NCBI GenBank assembly: GCA_015680685.1
Contig: MNCI01000189.1
Location: 152,865 to 216,864, forward strand
Length of the DNA: 64,000 bases
Direction of reading: 5' to 3'
Source: Gnetum montanum
Taxonomy: Eukaryota > Streptophyta > Gnetopsida > Gnetales > Gnetaceae
The notes under the pieces were generated by a model that did not search any database, was not told the DNA's origin, and saw nothing but the letters and a program-made list of their open reading frames with translations. Made by a program: the position numbers and the translations under genes. Below are positions 57,470 to 64,000 of the stretch, in pieces; position 1 is the stretch's first letter; every line of letters begins with the position of its first letter.

Positions 57470-58990
57470 ACAAGCATGCACATTCCTCTTGCAAAGAAAT
57501 GGGTCCTTTTTGTATTCCTCTACAGTCGTTTTTTTCTATGTTCTTCTTCCTTCTTGGCCACTTATTCCATAAGTTTTTGTATTCAATGGACATGCAACTC
57601 TAAAAGTTTCCCTTAAACATAGATTCCAAGACTTTTGTGCATTTTGTTTCGGAGCCCATCTATGATGTGCCTCAATTACTTTCTTTGAGAAAAGCCACGC
57701 CCTCGACATCGGTGCAACAATGAGTAATATCTACTGAGGCCACATTAAGAGTATCATTCCCTTACTTTCATCCTTAAATCTACTTCTTCAAGTTGGACAC
57801 AAGCAAATAAGTTTGGTACTTATTGTTGAAAAGTTCTAACATTGTACTCCATTGGCAAATGAAGTCTAGTTCCAACGATTGGAAGCAACTTTTAACCTCC
57901 TTAATGTGTATCCTTGGGAATAACTTTAGCTTTTATCATTCGTTCTTGATGTTTTTCAAGGCACAAGTATCATGGAAGGGTTGCATATGGTTCTACGAAT
58001 CAACATTGCAGCCTCCCTCAAATCTAAGAATATTGGTCATGCACAACCACTTGATGTAGCTTTGATTTTAATGTTTAGTTGGGGTTTGAACAACTTCCCT
58101 AATTTTGATCAAACTTTGAATTATTAACAAAGGTTCATTGTTGTCTTCTAGTTCATCATAAACATGATCTCTTTTGTGTTTCCTTTTGGTGTTTCCTTTC
58201 ATGTTTGTGGTCTCAGTGTCTATCACTTTCTCTGTCTTTGTCTCCATCCCTGTCTTTGTCAAGTTGCCTATCATGACCTCTATTTGCAACTCTTCCTCCT
58301 AGTCTATGTTCATCCTCATCAAAGATGACTGATAAGGATGAGGAAGAAGATGGAGAACTAGAAGATCCATGTCAAATTACTCTCCTTCTATGACCCTCAT
58401 GATGATCTCTCCTTTGCCAAATGAAGGACCTAGGCTTGAAGGCCCTTTATGTATTAAGGCCTATCCCACCTTTTTCTAGGTTGCTTGCTAAGGTAGAGCA
58501 TAGCCATGGGTTGCCTAATTCATCAATTTTGAAGACAGGTGGTTGTTGGCAATAGGATGTCTCTAATCAATAATCAATATCTTCCTTCTCTAATAAGATG
58601 TTAATGGGATGGTAGAATGCTTGTCCTTGTTAAATTCATGATGGATCTCCATAAAAAAATGTTGTCTATGTTGGGCTTTAATGCACTTATAAAGTATGGA
58701 CATGTAATTGTGCACCCAATACTCATTTGTCATAAACTTCGATGTATTTTTCATTAATGCAACTATGAGCATTGATGGAGTTGCTCTATCAAGTAACAAT
58801 ACAATGATACCTTACGAGTCCCACCATATCATTTCTTCATCCTGGTGAAAGATAAAGACAAATTTCGAATAACAAGGATATGGATGACTGTAAATGAATT
58901 TCACTTGATATGGTACATTACATCATCATAATCACAATTGGTTTTATCATCACCCCTTGCAATGTTATTTGCAGGAGGTGGAGAATCAAC
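57470..58990 (-). pseudogene. gag of Athila-like element E
   Basis: Minus-strand fragments match the gag of C and D1: YSLLHRCRGRGFSQ near 57720 (C: YSLLHRCLGHGYS), and ELEDNNEPLLIIQSLIKIRE at 58180-58105 (C: YDEPLLAIRNMLNIVE). Frames change several times. The LTR of D4 cuts its 3' side. Confidence 0.6.
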
Positions 58991-59107
58991 CCTGTAAGAA
59001 GCAGACATGATTAATTAGTATATCTAATAATATAGATTATACTTAAAAGATAAATCATTAAAATCTTGCATAACGATTATGTATGATATAACTTTCTAGA
59101 CTACTAG

Positions 59108-59930
59108 CACCATGTCCAACAATGACATCAAATGATGTGGAGTGAGTATGGCTAATGCTCCAGGATACAATCTACAAGCATCACTGTAGACAATGTCATA
59201 TTTTGTAGATAGTACTACTATTAGCATTCGGGAGGTTATTCAATAATCACATATCGTTATCTTCCCACTTGGACTAGTGATGGCTCTAATGTGTGTAGCT
59301 TAATCCAAAGTTAGACACATGATTGTGATGTTTTTCAGCCATTTAATTAAACTAATTGAAAATATGGAAATTAATTAATTACCATAATTAACTAAAGAGT
59401 ATATTTTATTTTGGCTTAAGAGCAATGAGTGTCCATTCCCAATTTACTGTACATGGCTTGAACTCATGCAACCACTTCTAAGATTACCAAGAATTATTCT
59501 ACTAGATGACCCAAGTAACAACACTACTGGGATTACCAAGCCATTATGTGTTTATGCTCGAAGTCAATCGCACTCATTAAGTCAAACTCTTACAGTTTCA
59601 CTTCATGATGTCATTAATGCACTCATTCCTAGAGCAAATCTATCTAAGTGCTACAATCATAAGGAATCAATCTCAATCTTGATTGCTACTACAAAAACAA
59701 GATCATGAAATGAAACTTTAAAAATTTAGTTACCTATTGTATTAAGTGGGTAGTATTTATCGACAAAATGATAAATGGGATATTACATATGCCTCACTTA
59801 TTTCTACTAAGAATCATGAAGTGAAACTGTAAGAGTTTGGTTACCTATTGCATTAATGACATCATTAATGCATATGCAAAATATCGCATTAAAACCTATC
59901 ATATCAAAGCCTATTAATAATGTGTCTATT
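59108..59930 (-). repeat. Leader and decayed 5' LTR of element E
   Basis: 59108-59132 (actagcaccatgtccaacaatg) is a decayed form of the D1 leader actagcaccatccccggcaacg, i.e. the primer-binding site. From 59133 (tgatgtggagtgag) the sequence follows the D LTR scheme (ttatcttcccacttggactag). The outer end is not clear; 59930 is an estimate. Confidence 0.5.
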
Positions 59931-60293
59931 TGATGCAAGAGGACATGAATATTTCTAAGAATTGGGTTCATGTAAATATCTAAGAATTAGATCCTTTTAC
60001 GGATTTTTTTTATTTATAACAAAATACTATCAAGTAAAATTGAAAAGACCCTTACCACTAAGTAAACACCTCAGTGTTATCCAGTTTTAACGTATTTTCA
60101 CAGTTTTTATTTTTACTTAATTTCTTTTTATCTACTGATGGATTGTTCTTTGACAAGTAGCATGGTAACTATTACATCGATCTTTCTACTCTCTTAACTA
60201 GTGAAAATAAATGCTTGCAATTTTATATGATTTAGATTAATGAAGCTAAACTCGTCCCTCGTGTTGTTTACCGGTTTTCCGCTCGTGTGTGAA
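59931..60293. other. Spacer between element E and the tandem duplication
   Basis: AT-rich, nothing recognised. Confidence 0.4.
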
Positions 60294-60790
60294 GTAGCAA
60301 AAAGAAAGCCACAGCATGCAACATTTCGGGAAAAAAAATTCTGACAAATGTTATGTCCAGCATCATTGTTTCCAAGACAAGAAAATGCCTTTGAGCAATG
60401 CAATCGCTGGACATATCCGAGAAAATGACTGGTTGTCAAATAATAGATCGTGTCCAATTTTGATTTTTTTTTTATTTTTCTAATTGCGCTGCCTAATCAA
60501 ATTTGTAGCTGCAACGTGTTTAAAGTAGCAAAAAGAAAGACACGGCATGCTAGAAAAAAATTTAAACAAATGTCATCTCCGGCATCATTGTTTCCAAGAC
60601 AAGAAAATGTGATCTTAAGCATCATTATTTTACAAGAACAATAATCTTAATCAATGCAATCTTTGGAATCATTGGACCTGTATGAGAAAATGATCAAGTT
60701 AGCTTGTCAAACAACAGATCGTTTAGAATTTTGATTTGTCCTTTTTAATTTTTTTTACTGCGCTGCCTAATCAAATTTGTAGCTGCAACG
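60294..60790. repeat. Tandem duplication downstream of DCL1
   Basis: Unit 1 (60294-60524) and unit 2 (60525-60790) both start gtagcaaaaagaaag and end ctaatcaaatttgtagctgcaacg plus a few bases, sharing catcattgtttccaagacaa and gagaaaatga. They are clearly diverged and unit 2 is about 35 bp longer. The unit may be part of the ancestral DCL1 downstream region. Confidence 0.75.
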
Positions 60791-60943
60791 CTATACATTT
60801 GATATGCTCAACCAGCCTTGAAAATGCAAAATTTTTCCTGAGTTTTGGCTTTTGTATCTGCACGCTTAATTTAGCATTAAATTATGCAATTGCCAATGAA
60901 GAGCAATATTCCTAACATGTTCAAGGTGGGCCAATTCTTTATT
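60791..60943 (-). other. Putative DCL1 3' untranslated region
   Basis: 153 bp between stop and tandem duplication, AT-rich, with AATAAA at its start; a second more distant poly(A) signal is not evident. Confidence 0.4.
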
Positions 60944-61219
60944 TTAAGCCATGGCCTTTTCTGCTTCGGCTTCTTTTTCCTTCAAACGAACAAGAGCATT
61001 ACGGGCCGCTAGCTTCTGGGCCATCTTTTTTTGAGGGTTTTGGGCAACTCCTATCAGAACCTTATCAACGTACACCTCCACAGTAACCATATTTGCAGTT
61101 CTGGAAGCCTTGTACTCTAAAGCCTCAGCCTGCTGTTGACATCTCTCTTGAAGCTCACGAACCGGATGCATGGGAAGTGTATCTGGAGTTACCATTGGCT
61201 GCAGCAGAGGTTGAAACAC
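60944..61219 (-). CDS. DCL1: DCL1 last visible exon, dsRBD1 and stop
   Basis: VFQPLLQPMVTPDTLPMHPV, dsRBD VRELQERCQQQAEALEYKAS ... GVAQNPQKKMAQKLAARNAL, then KEKEAEAEKAMA and TAA at 60946-60944. AATAAA (60943-60938, minus) abuts the stop. No GT donor lies between KEKE and the stop. Confidence 0.85.
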   Translation of the reverse strand: MFQPLLQPMVTPDTLPMHPVRELQERCQQQAEALEYKASRTANMVTVEVYVDKVLIGVAQNPQKKMAQKLAARNALVRLKEKEAEAEKAMA

Positions 61220-64000
61220 CTAAGAAGACAAAGAACAGATTAATAGACATTTCTTAGATCATACACTTCCAATTTCATGAACAATATGTCCTTGTGAAAC
61301 CTACCTCCCACACTCTAGCTGTGTCCAGTCCATTGTCCAATAAAATTGCACCTGCAATGGATTCCACTATATCTCCAAGAACCTTCGGTGCTTTGAAGTC
61401 CCCGAGACCAAAGGAATTTATACCTGGTTTGTCCAGTTCGGCTTGAATGTCTTTCACGAAGTCTCTAATCTGCAAGCATTTATGGATCGTAAAAATTTCT
61501 CAGCTATGCATGTATGGTAGACCCAAAACCATAAAGACTGTTTGCTTGTTAAGTAGCAATTATCACCTGTGCATCTAGTGCCGTTGAGCCATGTCTGACA
61601 TGCAAATGAAGTTTATGTTTGACAGCAACTCGGGCAAAGTTCTCATTGTTGACAGCTGCAGCACGCAGATCGGTAAGGCATCCTGGAGGAAGATCGGTAT
61701 ATGTGAAAAAGAGATGTCTTGTTATGAGATGATCCAAAACCGCATCTCCGACAAATTCCAGGCGCTGGTAACAGGATACCCCAGAAGAGGGGCGCGATGC
61801 ATGGGTAATGCCTTCAACCAGCAAGCTCTTCTCATCGAACTTATAGTTCAAGGATTCTTCAAGCTTTTCAAAATCAATGCTTCTCATTACAGACTCCGGC
61901 ACTTTGCATCCTTTCCTGGCAAGTTCTCCATCCCCAGGATCATACTGGGTAGGAATTCCTATCCAATTCATAAGGTGAGCAGCTGCATTTTTCCCACCTT
62001 CGACATAATAAATACCGATCAAAGCCTCCACTACGTCGGCCAGAGTCTTACTGGAAAGAACCCTGTAACAACTTGAATCCCCTTCAATTTCCCCTTCCTC
62101 CATTGGCTCGATCTCATCCTCATAATCAGCATATTTTTCACTAGCCGGCTGCTCTTCGTTTTCTGTCTTGTCTGAGTAGCTGTCCGAGTCATTTGTATCC
62201 TCGTCGAACACAGGAAGCACTCCTGGAGCAGCCCATCTCGATGGAGCAAAACGATCGGCCTGAATGTATGCCTGCAACCCTTTGTCAAGTGCATATTGAT
62301 AGAGCACAACATTGCTTACTGTTTGTTGTCTCATTCGAGTAAGCTGACCTTCGTGTTTCTGAGGATACTTGAGAAACAAGCATCTGCTGACAACCCACTT
62401 CAAGTAGGCATCCCCTAGCAGCTCTGCCCTCTCGTAACAAAATGTTTCCTGACACGACGCGGAAGTCAAAGCTTCCAGGATCTACCAAAGACATATTACG
62501 AAATTAATTAGCAGGTAGGAAGAGGCAGTTCACCAGAACCCATATTAATTAATGAAATAAAGTGAAGTGACATACTTTTAAAGATGGAATTGGATAGTTT
62601 ATCTCATGCTTTAACTGAATTGCAAGAAGCATGCTTTCAACTCTCCTCATTACCGATGGCAATCTCTGCGCTCCTCTTACAAGTGATCCCGGCAAAGGAT
62701 GAACCAAGCACAGTTCTGGCGGAAGCATTACATAGTAGGTCTTGTCCTGATTATCATCTACGCAACCTGCAGAAGACATACTTTCAATCAAGTATACAAG
62801 TTAGGAATCACAACCATGTAGAGAAAACGAGTTAAATGTGGTAAGGAGCTTGTTACCCTCAGTTGTTTCAAATCTCGGGGAAAGCAAGTTCTTGCAGTAT
62901 GAGACACCCCGCCCTCTTATAAGAGGCTGCTTCTTACACTTCAGTTCAACTCCATACCTGGATAATTTGTAAGAATAAGATCATATGATGCCGTGGGAAG
63001 TTCAGCAACGTAATGCGATCACTAAATTAATACAAAATTTGTACATACTTCTGTTTGTAATAATCTGCATATGAACTGTATTCTAGAGGACCCAAATATC
63101 CCTCTTTCCTAGGGAAAGAACTCTCTGCATTCATTTCAGACCGGATTGAATCTACATAAAACCTCTTCCCTGAATGAGCAGCAGTAACTATTTTACCTAG
63201 TAGCTTTTCTATTTCAATATATCCATCTGCTATCAGTAACTTCCCTGGTGGGGGTTCATTATCAAGCTGGCCCACTGTGTCACGCGAGGGAACTAACCCT
63301 GATGCTTTTACTGCATCAAACTGGGCAACGGCCCCTCTGATTCCATAAGTTGGGTGTGATTTTTGGCCAAAAGCCATCCCAAAACGCAATTTCCTAAATC
63401 CATACTCTCGACGGTCTCCACCAAGAGTCCGTTCATCTGTACCTAGGTAAACGTCTGGACGAGCCCTGTGGAGGGGGTTATTCCAAGCATCAGTATTTAG
63501 AACCTGATCAATAAGATGCCAGTCTATTTCGTGGAATGGATTTGAGCCAGCTTCAGCTGCCAATGGAGCAAACAGGTATGCTTTAGCAGGATCCCATGGG
63601 GTCGTGGCTGGATCAACATTGACATCAAGGACTATACTCATAAGCCTCACATGAAAGCTTTTCAACGCCACCAACTGCAAAAACAAGAATTCTCATGAAA
63701 ACCAAATAATATATTTACAAAATACGACATATGATAAAAGCATGCAAAGCTCTATCAGACAACCTTGGACTCAGTGATCTGGACAGCGCCTCCGTAATCA
63801 AGAGAGGCCTTTGTGATCATAGTTCTTGCTATGAAAAGATCCATTGCCATTAATAAAACCTGCAATCGAAAAGATTTTGTCCATCATCCTTTTAAATCGT
63901 TCAACAAAAAATATTTCCAACAATTCTTGGTAAAAACAACATTTCCCAAACAAATAACCGGCCTCAAGATCTAGCTCACTGCCAAATAGCACTGCAAAAT
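60944..64000 (-). CDS. DCL1: Dicer-like 1 (DCL1), 3' half, partial
   Basis: Plant DCL1 cuts hairpin precursors into microRNAs in the nucleus. Exons by reading: 64000-63963 (partial), 63859-63764, 63674-63049, 62957-62857, 62766-62576, 62481-61567, 61469-61305, 61219-60944. All introns have AG acceptors and GT donors, except a possible GC donor at 63962. The seven complete exons total 2370 nt, exactly 790 codons with the stop. Domains in order: connector and PAZ, RNase IIIa, RNase IIIb, one dsRBD. All acidic catalytic residues are present: E and D in ERAELLGDAYL, D and E in KTLADVVEALIG, E and D in QRLEFVGDAVL, D and E in VLGDIVESIAG. Length, insert between the RNase III domains and wording match DCL1 rather than DCL2-4. 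The helicase half lies outside the window. The model ends 12 residues after dsRBD1, whereas Arabidopsis DCL1 has a second dsRBD. Confidence 0.93.
61305..61469 (-). CDS. DCL1: DCL1 exon, end of RNase IIIb
   Basis: 55 codons, IRDFVKDIQAELDKPGINSF to TARVWE, with the second acidic pair of IIIb in KVLGDIVESIAGAI. Confidence 0.93.
61567..62481 (-). CDS. DCL1: DCL1 main RNase III exon (IIIa and most of IIIb)
   Basis: 305 codons. RNase IIIa signature ERAELLGDAYLKWVVSRCLF at about 62440-62380, an acidic insert (DSDSYSDKTENEEQ, EPMEEGEIEGD), second IIIa motif at 62055-62018, then RNase IIIb HASRPSSGVSCYQRLEFVGD at about 61800-61740. Confidence 0.95.
62576..62766 (-). CDS. DCL1: DCL1 exon, entry to RNase IIIa
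   Basis: TYYVMLPPELCLVHPLPGSL, then RGAQRLPSVMRRVESMLLAI, ending PSLK. Confidence 0.92.
62857..62957 (-). CDS. DCL1: DCL1 exon, end of PAZ
   Basis: YGVELKCKKQPLIRGRGVSY, then CKNLLSPRFETTE. Phase 2 at its start (AA/G), phase 1 at its end (G/GT). Confidence 0.92.
63049..63674 (-). CDS. DCL1: DCL1 exon with PAZ domain
   Basis: 209 residues: LKSFHVRLMSIVLDV, PWDPAKAYLFAPL, RPDVYLGTDERTLGGDRREY, then PAZ from about VTAAHSGKRFYVDSI to YADYYKQK and on into the next exon. PAZ holds the 3' overhang of the dsRNA. Confidence 0.92.
63764..63859 (-). CDS. DCL1: DCL1 exon, connector before PAZ
   Basis: 32 codons, VLLMAMDLFIARTMITKASL to QITESK, with acceptor TTGCAG and donor GTTGTC. Confidence 0.88.
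63963..64000 (-). CDS. DCL1: DCL1 partial exon at window edge
   Basis: Reads AVLFGSELDLE and joins in phase 0 to VLLMAMDLFIAR of the next exon, as expected from plant DCL1. The only border that keeps the frame is GAG followed by GCCGGT, a GC donor. CAG at 63994-63992 could also be an acceptor, so the upstream extent is open. Confidence 0.55.

Noticed and set aside
60905-60943. KNWP in another frame just after the DCL1 stop, as in the start of dsRBD2 (KNWPMP)
   Set aside because: Only four residues match and the following residues do not resemble a dsRBD; treated as chance.

Overview
The window is nuclear DNA from a land plant, most likely a seed plant with a large, repeat-rich genome. The evidence is a spliced Dicer-like gene of the plant DCL1 type at the right end (minus strand, introns of about 85-103 nt) and about 60 kb of nested plant Ty3/gypsy LTR retrotransposons. 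I cannot name the species. There is one 911-base N gap (55020-55930) and four single Ns, three of them inside or between near-exact direct duplications.

Layout, left to right. 1-2525: the 5' part of an Athila-like element (D1, minus strand) that runs off the left edge. 2870-5361: remains of a LINE. 5362-50774: an old Athila-like element (C, plus strand) with gag, protease, RT/RNase H, a broken integrase and a long extra ORF. C is split by element B (13705-46636, minus strand), and a solo LTR (D2) sits in its extra ORF. B is in turn split in its RNase H region by element A (18609-36135, minus strand). 50775-59930: LINE, SINE and chromodomain fragments, a solo LTR (D3), the 3' end of another Athila-like element (D4) and a decayed gag with leader and LTR (E). 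60294-60790: a tandem duplication. 60944-64000: the 3' half of DCL1.

Elements A and B are sister members of the Tat/Ogre side of Ty3/gypsy: they have an extra archaeal-type RNase H between RT/RNase H and integrase. Both carry the same unusual cargo. Between protease and reverse transcriptase, on the strand opposite to gag-pol, lies a multi-exon gene (A: 25806-29887; B: about 38110-41784). The exon 3/4 intron keeps its position, phase and length (98 and 96 bp) in both copies, and the encoded proteins align across exons 3-7. In A, exons 2-8 join in one frame and predict a protein of about 1,000 residues. This antisense gene is the most interesting object in the window. Because it is antisense to the genomic RNA, its introns survive retrotransposition. 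Nearly all stops in A can be read as single C-to-T or G-to-A changes, and several fall at different sites in A and B, where the other copy keeps Gln or Trp.

Regulatory-looking structure is also notable. A and B have arrays of short inverted motifs in U3 upstream of the LTR TATA box, and two related minisatellites at the same two internal positions. The Athila-like D LTRs carry a cluster of GATATC palindromes just upstream of TATA. The DCL1 model ends after its first dsRNA-binding domain; no second one is recognisable within about 3.4 kb downstream.
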